From assembly GCA_963377175.1 (NCBI GenBank), contig CAUJNA010001735.1:1-64000 (forward strand): a stretch of DNA of 64,000 bases, given 5' to 3'. Both the position numbers and the translations under genes were made by a program. Origin of the DNA: Effrenium voratum (lineage: Eukaryota > Sar > Dinophyceae > Suessiales > Symbiodiniaceae). The notes beneath the pieces are model-generated. The model had not been told where the DNA came from. It saw nothing but the letters and a program-made list of their open reading frames with translations, and searched no databases. Numbering within the stretch: the stretch's first letter is position 1; each line of letters opens with the position of its first letter. Of this stretch, positions 55,307-64,000 are shown piece by piece.

Positions 55307-55351
55307 GTGCCAGAGCTGCAGCGGCGGCTGGCCACGGTGTTGAACATGGAG
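55307..55351 (+). CDS. GTPase exon 27: VPELQRRLATVLNME
   Basis: Fifteen codons between GACCGAG and GC donor GCGACG, phase 0. A coding-like stretch just upstream (AQDMSSQCEMEF) might be a further exon. Confidence 0.65.
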
Positions 55352-55416
55352 GCGACGGAAAAAAGTCCCCTGGCCGGTGGCGGGTTTGTGGTTCTGTTGT
55401 TTGTTGTGTTGTCTTT

Positions 55417-55526
55417 GTTGCATTTTGCCAAGGGATGTTTAGGACTGAAAAGCTTGTTGCCAAATGGGTTTTCCGTATTAAACCACTAGAAGTGATTCAC
55501 TTTTAGCAGAGCAGAAAGCAACCGAG
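55417..55526 (+). mobile_element. Introner B6
   Basis: GTTGCATTTTGCCAAGGGAT ... TTTTAGCAGAGCAGAAAGCA then ACCGAG. Confidence 0.8.
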
Positions 55527-56345
55527 TTGTTGTTTGCTGTCTCTTGGTCCGCCTGGCCCGACATTTTGTTCTTCGTATCTTCGGGGCCCATGGGAATCCC
55601 AGACGCTGGAACCGATTCATAAACTCGTCCTATGTTCCGGCCCACAAATTGGTCCCTCCAAAAGTGAGGACTCCTCAGCAAGAAAGGACACCACCCCCTA
55701 TTCACCCTATATATTCATCAACCCTATTCATCAACCCTATTAATCAAGTCCGGGCTATGGTTGATTTATGCTTCTACCTACAGGAATCCCGATAGGCGGA
55801 TGGATAAGTCTTGCAGGTTCCTTTATTCAATTGTTTTGCAGGTGCTCTTGAATTAATCCATCGTCGGCTAAGCCTTCGGCTCAATCTCAAGACTCGGTAA
55901 AAAAAAGAAGAGCAACTGCAGGTGGTTTCCTTTTGGTTTGATTCATCCAGGTATGTCAGGTGCTTTCTTTCAACTTACCTCACCGATGTGTGGATCTTCC
56001 TTGAAGGGATCTTGCAACGGATGGACAGGGCAGGAGGTTCCCTTCCAGACGTGGCGTGTCTGAAATGGGGTGATCCGTTTGGTTCCGCCTGGTTAGGCCT
56101 GTCATAAAGAAGGGCACTTCGTCTTGGATGGTGCCCCAAAAGGGAAACCAAGACAACTCCGCAGACCAACCGAAACCAGACCCCATCCCTTGGGTTTGGT
56201 TGCTCCGGTGCAGGACCTTGCGCTTTGCGAAGGGCCTTCCCTCTACCGGAGAAAAAGAAAGAAAAAAGGGAAAAAACGTGGCGCTGCCCCAAACGGGGGG
56301 AGACGGGCAGAACGGCCGCCGGCCGCGGTCGATTTCTCTCGGCAG

Positions 56346-56414
56346 GTGGACACCCAGATGCCCTCGGAGGAGAAGGTCCTAGACGCGATGCAGCGCCTCA
56401 ACGATGCCTTGGAG
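56346..56414 (+). CDS. GTPase exon 28: coiled coil
   Basis: Twenty-three codons: VDTQMPSEEKVLDAMQRLND then ALE. Acceptor CTCGGCAG, GT donor GTCGGT, phase 0. Confidence 0.75.
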
Positions 56415-58273
56415 GTCGGTCCGGCATGGTCCGACGAAAAGAAAACGCGGGCGTCTGCGGGGGGTTCGAAGGTAGAAGAGCAACAGGAAGTGTTTTTGTT
56501 TTCTTCTGGAGGGTGTCAATTTGGGCTTTGGTTTCGAACAAAGCCACCCTTTTTGTAGTGCTTCTGTGTCTGTGTTGCTTTTTTCTTTGGGTGCCTTGTT
56601 TTCGCCGGGTTTCGGAGAACAGGGTTTCGACCCCACACCCCGACCCGAGAGGAGGGGGGTTTGAATTCTATATGCACACCCCATCCAACCCGACTTCCCC
56701 ACTCAGAAAAGAATTGCGGAGGACCCTTGCTTGGGCGGTCCCAATTTCGAACCACAGAGCCAAAATGGGTGTGTCATTCTGTGAAGGACCCCTTTTGGCT
56801 GGATTGAAAAGCAAGCCACAAGGAAACCACCGGATTTTTGTTCCCCTGTTCTGAGACAGACCCTCAACGGGAATAGAACGTGCCAAGACGATTCCTTCCT
56901 TCATGTTAACAGCCCGGGGACTTTGGCGATGCTTGGAAGAATGCGAGTGCGACAAATGGAGACTGCATCCTTTTGTTGGTACTTCTAAGGACCCTGAGGC
57001 TCAAACCACCATTAAAACCATGGTTGGGTGCATATAACCACCTTCGCTTACCTAAGGATTGTCATCATCCGAATTGGATCAACCATTCTTTAAATACGGG
57101 TTGAAGCCTAGGGAGGAGGTACTCACCCAAGAAAGACATCCTCAGGAAAAAACAACACAAAAAACAAGACTTGGAGCTGGGGGCAAGGCCTGCTTTAAGT
57201 TTGCGTCGTTTTGGTTGCAGTTGTTTGAAGGGTTGCGATTTAATCTCGACCTTTTTGTCCAAACACGTCATGGACGTGTGCAATGCTTGACTCGCAGGGT
57301 TTCTGATTTGATTGGAATGTACCCTCCCCCAACGTAACACAGAAGCTCCCAGGAGCCCTTTGGAGGACTTGAGGCCTTCTGGGAGCTTCCATCTTAGTTT
57401 GAGAGAGTGTACTCCTTGCTAAACAGGGCCCGCGATTGCAACTTTGGGGAGATCAGCTTTTCTCACTTGTCCTGTGACTGGCCAGCGATTCAGAAACGGT
57501 GCTGAGGGTTTGGCACCAGCCGCTTCGAAGTTGTGGGCTAAACTCCGATGTCCTCAAAACTGGGACTGTTTTCAAGAGCCCTCCAGTGGAGAGCGGGGGT
57601 GGGACCCTTAAGAAAGTGAAAAGGCTGCAGCGAATGAATCTTGCAGAATGTGGGAAGCGATTCGATGGGCTTATGGATGTTGCTTTTCGGTTGCAGGCTT
57701 GTCAATTGTTTGCACAGAAATTTCCTTTTTCGACGTATTTGCATGCTTCACCAGTTGGAACCCAACGATTTGGTGACTCATCCATGTGTTTGGAAGCCGT
57801 TTAAAGGGGCCTCATCCTGATGGTTCATCCAGGGTCCTTCATTTGCGCAGGTGTTCCTTGGGGTGTTCCATTTGGTTTCCATCAACCACCAAACAAAGCG
57901 GTGCCTCTCAAAAAAAAAACCACCCAAAATGGCTTTCGAGGCAAGTGGTCGTACCTGCGAAAGGTTTCTCTTCTTGTTGCCACCTCAAGCTTTTTTTTAG
58001 CAGGGATGGCTTGATTTTGAAGCATTGGGGATCAACCCCCAACCACCGCCTCTTGGACAAATCCTGAGGGTTTTGGACGGAAACACAGTCTGAGCTGACA
58101 AAGGCTGCCTACATGTGTCAAACATCGGGGAACCCAAAATGGGAAATGATTTCTGTGGGTTCTTGCCCTTAGGCCAAGCTGAGAAAAGGGTACCGACTCG
58201 GAAAAAAGAAAAAACAGTTTCCTTTTTGGCGGACTTGGAGCGCCTTTCGGGCATTCCATGTGGACCCTTCCAG

Positions 58274-58312
58274 GTGGAAGAGAGCAGGTTCTTGAGCCAG
58301 CGCTGCGCCCAA
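58274..58312 (+). CDS. GTPase exon 29: VEESRFLSQRCAQ
   Basis: Thirteen codons between CCCTTCCAG and GT donor GTTTGC, phase 0 both ends. Joins exons 28 and 30 into a continuous charged helix. Confidence 0.65.
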
Positions 58313-58341
58313 GTTTGCCAGTGCCCGGGCTCGTTGTGTGT

Positions 58342-58412
58342 CCAACGCTGCTTTTCCCATGTCCAAAATCCCAAGTACTGTCCAAAAAGCAGTGGTTGGA
58401 GGGTGCTGGCTG
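58342..58412. mobile_element. Element K3
   Basis: CCAACGCTGCTTTTCCC ... TCCAAAAAGCAGTGGTTGG. Shares GTCCAAAATCCCAAGT with K2. Confidence 0.6.
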
Positions 58413-59296
58413 GGTTTGGATGATTTGGAGCAAGCCACCTCAGTTAGGGTCCGACCCAACTCGATGGGCTTGTCTCAACAAAGGGGACCTTCCAGCATGC
58501 AGCTCAGAGCGGTCGTTGTCCTTCATTTTTATTTTTGAAGCATCCCCCAATCAGTCCCCAAACCATACACACAGATGGCACTACCGTAGTAAATCATACT
58601 CTAAGAACCAAACTGAACCCAGCGGAATCCGTTGATTTGTATACGCTATACGGCTATGTGCCCAGAATATTCTGAAACGCGAGGGGCAAACCATCTAAGT
58701 TTGCAAATTCCTTTCAAACCTTGAGCTTACAATCGGCAACTGCTCTCCTGGGGCGTTCCGATATGTTTGCATTTGGTGCGATCGGCATGCGGTTTGGGGA
58801 TGGGGTGAAACTGAAACTGACGTGTCACAAATTGTATGAGATGGTGCCTATGTCCTATGCCTCTCTTTCATTTGCCCACTGCTTGAGCAATCTGGGAGAC
58901 AACAACTGTCAGGCAGTAATTACACGTTGGCAGTTATGCCGGTGGACCGCCAAGTGATCCACAGATGTTTTGCTAGCTTGGAAAGTATATCCCTAGGAGC
59001 AGCGGTGGGCTGCTTAAATATGCTTCCACGGCGTTGGTTCGATAGGTTTGGTGGTGCAAGTGAGTTTGTCTTTTGTTGATTGTGTGGCTTTTTTGGGGCT
59101 TTAAAGGGAAACCAAAAAGGATCACCGCCAAATTTGGGGAGACCCCTAAAATAAAGCACACCCAAGTCTCGTGTTTGTGGTTTTCCAGGAAGCAATGGTT
59201 CCCTGGCAATGTTCTCAGTGAAGTAGTTTGACAACCCCAATTTCGACTTGAGCCCGGTGTTTCCAAAAACATCCAGGAAATATTCCCGAACCAAAG

Positions 59297-59390
59297 CTTC
59301 CATTTGAAGACGTTTTGGGTTATTTGTCCCTTTTGGCTTGAACCGGATCTATCAGAAACATGTTTTTAAAGAGACATAAGCAAATGGAGG
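59297..59390 (+). mobile_element. Introner A8 (diverged)
   Basis: CTTCCATTTG left end and TAAGCAAATGGAGG right end, with a shortened, divergent core. Confidence 0.5.
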
Positions 59391-59802
59391 GCATTATCAT
59401 ATGGTTTAAGGTTGACCAACTTTCCGGAATCCTTATTTTAGGTGTGCCAATGATCGTGATGTGCCCAGATGGTGCATGTCCTGGGTTTCCAACACTTGAG
59501 CAAATGTGGCCATGAATTTTACTAGGGAACCACCTTCAAAGTGTTTGGTGGACATGAATCCCCACCTAAATGATGTCCACCAAAGGGTCCCTTATTAAAA
59601 TTCATAGCCATGTAGGAAAAGGGATTACCTCACTGCCAAGGTCATGATATCCTGGCTCTTGGGTGCTCAACTACTCATGTTTTTCCGCTGAAAGCTATGG
59701 GGTCCAGAGTCCCTGGGGCAGCTTTCAGGGGTTCCGGGGGTTGGGCTGTTGGGGAACCATTTGGGCTATTTTGAAGACGATTTGGGGTGGGAGGGAAACT
59801 TC

Positions 59803-59931
59803 GTTGCCTTTTGCCTAGCTTGGATGTTAGGACTGAACCACTTTTTGCCTTCAACTAATGGGTTTTCAACTTTTAAGCAACTAAAAGCGATACTCACTTT
59901 TTCCAGGGTTTGCAGGAACTCCGCAACCGAG
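59803..59931 (+). mobile_element. Introner B7, supplies exon 30 acceptor
   Basis: GTTGCCTTTTGCCTAGC ... TTTTTCCAGGGTTTGCAGG then AACTCCGCAACCGAG. Exon 30 starts inside this tail. Confidence 0.75.
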
Positions 59932-59948
59932 AAAAGTGTGCCTCGCAA
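59916..59948 (+). CDS. GTPase micro-exon 30: ELRNREKCASQ
   Basis: Acceptor GTTTGCAG lies inside introner B7, and the first five codons (ELRNR) are the element's right end. GT donor GTTTGT, phase 0. Confidence 0.55.
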
Positions 59949-60900
59949 GTTTGTTCTCTGCCGCGTTTGGCTTGCAGTGGCCCCAAAGCGGCCCTTCGGG
60001 AGCGGGAGAGGGAAGTCAGGCACGGGAGCCTGAGCGCTTTCGGATCGGTCGCAGGTTGCGGTTGGCAATTTGGTTGGCGCTGGTTGGTCCTGTCGGAATT
60101 GGGGCGACAAGTTCCCAAAGTGACAGGTGCCCATGTCCTTGGTTGGTGAGAACTAGATGGCGATTCCTGGTTGACCTGGTTGTCTCATAATCTACTGAGG
60201 GCCATCGATTTTCCCAAAAGGACCCCCTATGAAGGCGGCCTTTGAAACTCGGGTTAGCTTTGAGAGACATGGAGGAACTGCCAAGCCGCGCTTCTGGGGT
60301 GTGCCTCTAAGGAGCAACACACTTGTCCCCACTTCGCAACGGGAAGCCGCCCAAGTGTCCTTCTGCTTTTTGGGTGCTGGAAGTTGGGTGTGCTTTTGCT
60401 TGAGGATCCGCAAAGGGATTTCGCAGGAAACTCTTTGTGTTTGTTTCGCGGCGTAGGGTGGAGCCCAGTCCACCATCAGCAAACCGGTGGGAGGCATCAG
60501 GATTTGTCATCCACCGGGCCATCCACCCCCCCAGACGCAAAACGAGCCTCTGCAAAGGGAATCCCACTGAACATTAGCGCAAGTTTGGAAGTCATGATAT
60601 TGAGAGGTTTGATGGTTGCTCAGAACACTCGGCTTTGAAGAAGGATACACCCCCCCCCAAAAAAAAAAGCAAGCCAAAAAATAAGTAGATGAATAAATAA
60701 GTAAACAAATAAGTAAGTTGATAAAACATATTCACGCAAAGCAGCGGGCATTTGGAGGGGGTGAAGCCACATTATTCTCCGCTTGCGTCCGTTGAGAAGG
60801 TGAGGCAATTCCGACTGGACAGCTTCCCAGCCTCAGACCTGCGTTTTGTTTTGCCTGTGAGAAGTTGGCTCAATTGCTACTTTGGACAATACCATAACTT

Positions 60901-61021
60901 TCTGCCTTGCCAAGGGATGTTAGGACTGAACCCCTTTTTGCGTTCAACTGGGTTTTCAACTTTCAAACCACTAAAAGTGATACTCACTTTTCGCCGGGGT
61001 TTGCAGGAAATCCGCCGGGAG
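60901..61021 (+). mobile_element. Introner B8, supplies exon 31 acceptor
   Basis: TCTGCCTTGCCAAGGGATGT ... CTTTTCGCCGGGGTTTGCAG then GAAATCCGCCGGGAG. Sister subtype of B7. Confidence 0.75.
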
Positions 61022-61054
61022 AATGAATACTGGATTTCGAAGGGCTCCCAGTTG
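61007..61054 (+). CDS. GTPase exon 31: EIRRENEYWISKGSQL
   Basis: Same arrangement as exon 30: acceptor GTTTGCAG and the first codons (EIRRE) lie in the right end of introner B8. GT donor GTTCGC. The exon could instead extend to GCAG at 61065. Confidence 0.55.
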
Positions 61055-62125
61055 GTTCGCTGGGCAGGAGTCCAGGAATTGGTTTTGGGCAGCCCGGGGT
61101 CCGGGGGATGGCTCGAATGGACACCTCAGGTTTAATAGCGCTGGCGAGTTGGTCGAAAACGATCTTCAAGAGGGGAATCCTGCCTTTTTTGGGAGAAGAT
61201 CGGCCTATGAGTCGACTGTTTTGGCCTGGGGTCATGAAGGTTTGAGGTTTTGGAATTAACCCCCGCGTCTGCAATGGTCAAAAGACAAGTTCCTTTACTT
61301 GGGGTTAACATGGATGGAATTGTCGTCAAACTGCTGACATGGCCTGTGGTCACGGTTCTCTGAATAGCAATCATCATGTAAGAAATACTATGACGGGAAC
61401 TACAATCATGGGCCATGTCAAGCTCCTTATTTGGGTTATCGTCATGGTTTCCTAAATAGGAATCATTACACACCTACCAAGAACAAAACCACGACCATAG
61501 GGCCAGCACGAGTTGAACCATGGCTGTGGGTGGAATCTAAGGCCGGCGCCATGAATAACGACGATGAGGAGCTAGAAGCTCAACGGGTTCTCCCTGGCCG
61601 CGGGAGATCGCGTCAGGAAGATGAGCAAACCACAAGTAGAACATTTGGGTGTGTCTCTTTTAGGTTTACCCTTGTTTGAATGGTAAAGGCAAAACCAAAA
61701 GGAAGCCCTACTGGGACAGGAGTGCTCATAATTGTTTTTCTGTTTCAGCCCAAATATATCATGGTTCAAATGAGTGGTGGCTATTGAAAGCGGGGCAGGT
61801 TCACCGGGTGGGCAAACGCAAAACACTTGTGGCAAATGGCCCGAAATGAGCTTCAAAGGTCTAACTCTTAGGAAAGCTTGTTAGCTTGCAAATGGGACGC
61901 TATCCACAATCCACGCACAGAAGAGACGGCGTTTTGCCATGCTTTACAAAGGGTTTGCACCCGTTCAACACCAAACGTGTACACAAAGCAGGCCCATCGT
62001 TGTGATGGTCTCCCTCGCAATCAGGTTGCTTTCAGATGTTGGGTAAATCAGCCGTTAGGGTTGGCTGGGACGCACATGGTGGCTCTCCTTTGGCTTCCGG
62101 GAAAACCAATCTGATAAGGGTACCT

Positions 62126-62209
62126 GGACCCTCAAACTACCCATGAAAATTGGGTATTGCTCCAACATTCTGGGGTGATTCCCCAATTGTTTGGGTAGTT
62201 TGAGGGTCC
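62126..62209. mobile_element. Element E3
   Basis: Perfect ends GGACCCTCAAACT / AGTTTGAGGGTCC, 84 bp. Confidence 0.85.
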
Positions 62210-62434
62210 AGCTCAGATCTGGACCAATGATTCGGCGAGCTGCAAACTCCAAACTCAGTGATGAAGTTCGCCAGATCCCGGGGCAGAGGCCTGTCACCTA
62301 AAGGTGTTCCCAAAATGAGGGGAGGGGGGTTGTTCTTGGGGGTCCCTGGGTCGGGCCAGAACCCATTCGGACTGCTTTCTTGAGTGTTGGCATCAAACTG
62401 GAAAGGAACCCTTTGATTTCAAAGAATAAGCCAT

Positions 62435-62545
62435 GGTTGTTGTTGGGAAACATTGGACACATTTTGCTTATTGTGGTTTAGTGGTTGGAATCCAACCACT
62501 CAACTGCTTAAAAATAGATTTGTTTGCTCCCCTTCCAACGTCAAC
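62435..62545 (+). mobile_element. Element J2
   Basis: Same ends and core as J1, with strong similarity throughout. Confidence 0.8.
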
Positions 62546-62872
62546 CAAGTTCCCTTGGCAGCGAAATGCTTCCCATGTTGTTCAGGCGTGAGCGCCAGCA
62601 TGACTGGGTGTTCCTTGTCTCACTTCCCGAGTTCTTGGACTAAAATAAAAATAAAAACTGTGAAGACGATTTTGGCCAACAACAAGTTCAGACTTTTTGT
62701 TGGACCATCCAGTCGGGAAGTGATTTTTCCTATCCATTGAAGAGCACACACGAAAGGGGTATACCAAGGCCAAACCAAGGGAACCCACCCACATGGCTTG
62801 CCTCACTTCCTGAGTTCATGTACTTCACTTTTAGGGGTTGGGCCGTTTTAGTGGCAAACAAAAAGTTTGCCT

Positions 62873-62955
62873 GGACCCTCAAACTGCCCTGAAAAAATGG
62901 AAATCACTCACAATTTTGAGGCAACACCCAATTTTGTTTGGTAGTTTGAGGGTTT
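62873..62955. mobile_element. Element E4
   Basis: GGACCCTCAAACTGCCC ... GGTAGTTTGAGGGTTT. Confidence 0.8.
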
Positions 62956-63023
62956 CGGTGGACGTGTTTTTTGGCCCAACTCGATGGGAAGTGAGTCACT
63001 CGGTCTGAAATTTTGGGTCCGAG

Positions 63024-63072
63024 GCTGGCGGCCTACCAGGCGTCCCTCAACGCCAACAAAGATGCGGGACAG
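63024..63072 (+). CDS. GTPase exon 32: LAAYQASLNANKDAGQ
   Basis: Acceptor GGTCCGAG, GT donor GTCACT. Its entry phase (2) does not fit exon 31 (phase 0), so at least one exon is missing between them or a boundary is wrong. The gene probably continues beyond the window. Confidence 0.55.
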
Positions 63073-63173
63073 GTCACTGCCGGCGCCCCAAGCCGTACCT
63101 AAACGTCGGCGAGCGCGAGCCTAAACGCGAGCGTGTTTTTGTTTTTTTGTTTGCCCGTCTTTTCTTCCATTTG

Positions 63174-63292
63174 CTGAAATGAGTACTTTTCTCTCTTTTT
63201 TCCCCTGTTAGTTTTAAAGGGAATCTATCACTACTGGAAATATATTTTTTTTTTTCCGAGGGTCTTAACCAAATTTTGGAAGTTGTTATTTT
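63174..63292 (+). mobile_element. Introner A9
   Basis: CTTCCATTTGCTGAAATG ... GTTTTAAAGGGAATCTATCA ... CCAAATTTTGGAAG. It lies 101 bp after exon 32. Confidence 0.7.
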
Positions 63293-63301
63293 GAAGAAGG
63301 G

Positions 63302-63532
63302 CAGGGTGGCGGGACCAAAGGGTTTATCCAACCACTTCCGAGATACAAGGGAATCTCCCCCTGACTTACGCGCCAGCGAACATGTTTGTCCCTGAATTGC
63401 AGACGTGCCGTCCCATAGTCCTAAGTCCATTCAATTAGACCCTCTTTTTCCTGAAGGTCTTTTTAGATGCCGGTTCCATCGCAAGCCCTTTCTGTTTCAT
63501 CACAGAAGTGGGTTCTATTTTCCACAGCCCTG
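63302..63532. mobile_element. Element F3 (split by insertion)
   Basis: The left arm (CAGGGTGGCGGGACCAAAGG) and right arm (CATCACAGAAGTGGG ... CCACAGCCCTG) are separated by about 100 bp of extra sequence. Confidence 0.7.
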
Positions 63533-63769
63533 TTGAAGGCTGCTAAGTGGGTGTGTCTTCTTTTTGAGGGTACCCCTTGTTTGCGGGTGTAAGGAAAAAC
63601 CAAAAGGAAAGCCACCGTTGTGAAAGCACTCTAAAAACGGCACGACTCGCTTTTCCGTGCACTGGACCTATCACCTGAGCAGATTTGTTTTGTCTGTTTT
63701 TTTTTCCCGCTTAGTATTCGGGGGAACTCCTTTCATGTTGCGGAGGCACCACGCAGGCAATTCTGGTGG

Positions 63770-63957
63770 AGAAGCGATTCGCGTAGGCAGTCCGCGTAGG
63801 TTGTTCAACACAACCCTACGTAGGCAGGTTCACGCCGTTTTTGTTCCCTTTTGGTATGACCGCCCGAGAAGTCGGCGTAGGCACTCCGCGTAGGCGCTTG
63901 TTGCCGCGTAGGCTCGGGTAGGCACCCTTCTATGGTTTTGCACATGTGCGGAGGCGC
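63770..63957. repeat. GCGTAGGC motif cluster
   Basis: At least six (C)GCGTAGG(C) or CTACGTAGG motifs, some inverted around AACACAACC. No gene is recognised in the last 0.7 kb. Confidence 0.75.
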
Positions 63958-64000
63958 CACGTAGGCAAAAGCCAATGTTTTGTCTTACAGTAGCGCAGAC

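Larger units (their letters stand above)
16830..63072 (+). other. VLIG/GBP-type large GTPase gene (overall span)
   Basis: Thirty-two candidate exons (12 to 40 residues each) on one strand encode a dynamin-superfamily-like large GTPase. Closest in motif order are the interferon-induced very large GTPases (VLIG/GVIN) and guanylate-binding proteins. Seen in order: YDRELFVISVIGIQSS-AKST (P-loop), FGCGFATSAGRCTRG (switch region), LLILDTEGL (DxxG), MACSH-LVIINHKGELSRQL, LLFVLRDQHD (RD motif of G4), VFLLPSAFA, then HAMSVWRVLDRY and LLHYKTIQEIEMQREL. The tail is helical and charged. Such proteins hydrolyse GTP and self-assemble; the role in dinoflagellates is unknown. Exons total about 1.9 kb of 46 kb. 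Thirty consecutive junctions agree in phase. Of 31 donors called, 21 are GC and 10 GT. Introns are packed with TIR elements. The true 5' and 3' ends are not found, and some exons may be missed, notably before the last. Confidence 0.8.

Noticed and set aside
56752..56765. Match to the reverse complement of the spliced-leader core (GAGCCAAAATGG)
   Set aside because: It is short, on the wrong strand for the gene, and lies in an element-like intronic context, so chance is likely.
61545..61595. Possible acidic exon DDEELEAQR before GTTCTC
   Set aside because: Exit phase does not match exon 32 and no acceptor is clear.
1..64000. tRNA or rRNA genes
   Set aside because: No cloverleaf with the expected conserved loops and no rRNA core sequence was noticed on reading; a covariance search would be needed to exclude small RNAs.

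Overview
The window looks like nuclear DNA of a dinoflagellate, most likely an intron-rich lineage near Symbiodiniaceae/Suessiales. No bacterial-style gene packing is visible. Coding DNA is split into very short exons, introns often begin with GC instead of GT, most acceptors read AG|G, and degenerate CCCTAAA-type satellites are present. Short terminal-inverted-repeat (TIR) elements fill the introns. This matches the 'introner' transposons described in dinoflagellates. The genus is inference; no marker gene fixes it.

Region 1, about 1-16.6 kb, is a repeat-rich landscape with scattered gene fragments. It holds: a Mutator-like (DDE plus SWIM zinc finger) transposase-type gene split by a GC-AG intron (1047-3008); a small SAM-like ORF (3062-3538); a frame-broken coding relic (3821-4062); a 2.7-kb element bounded by inverted repeats and filled with satellite (4456-7194); an intact intronless gene of unknown function (8165-9289); an open exon (9642-10416); 118-bp and about 131-bp tandem repeats; a coding stretch interrupted by in-frame stops (11979-12961); one clean exon (13391-13540); and a 2.5-kb telomere-like satellite (13915-16470).

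Region 2, about 16.8-63.1 kb, is dominated by one plus-strand gene. I assembled 32 candidate exons (about 1.9 kb of coding sequence in 46 kb), and 30 consecutive junctions keep a compatible reading phase. Together they encode a large GTPase of the very-large-inducible-GTPase (VLIG/GVIN) and guanylate-binding-protein type: P-loop, DxxG and RD motifs in order, then a helical, Glu/Lys/Arg-rich tail. Both ends of the gene are probably missing.

The introns hold at least eleven families of about 80-150-bp TIR elements. Some copies are nested, some occur in both orientations, and three family-B copies sit exactly at exon acceptors. One family-A copy interrupts what otherwise reads as a continuous coding frame at 16861-17010. 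This intron-generating element population, caught inside a single gene, is the most interesting content of the window.

Region 3, 63.1-64 kb, has no recognised gene. It holds an interrupted hairpin element and a cluster of GCGTAGGC motifs. All exon limits are read by eye from frame, phase and splice-site logic. No alignment or transcript data were available.
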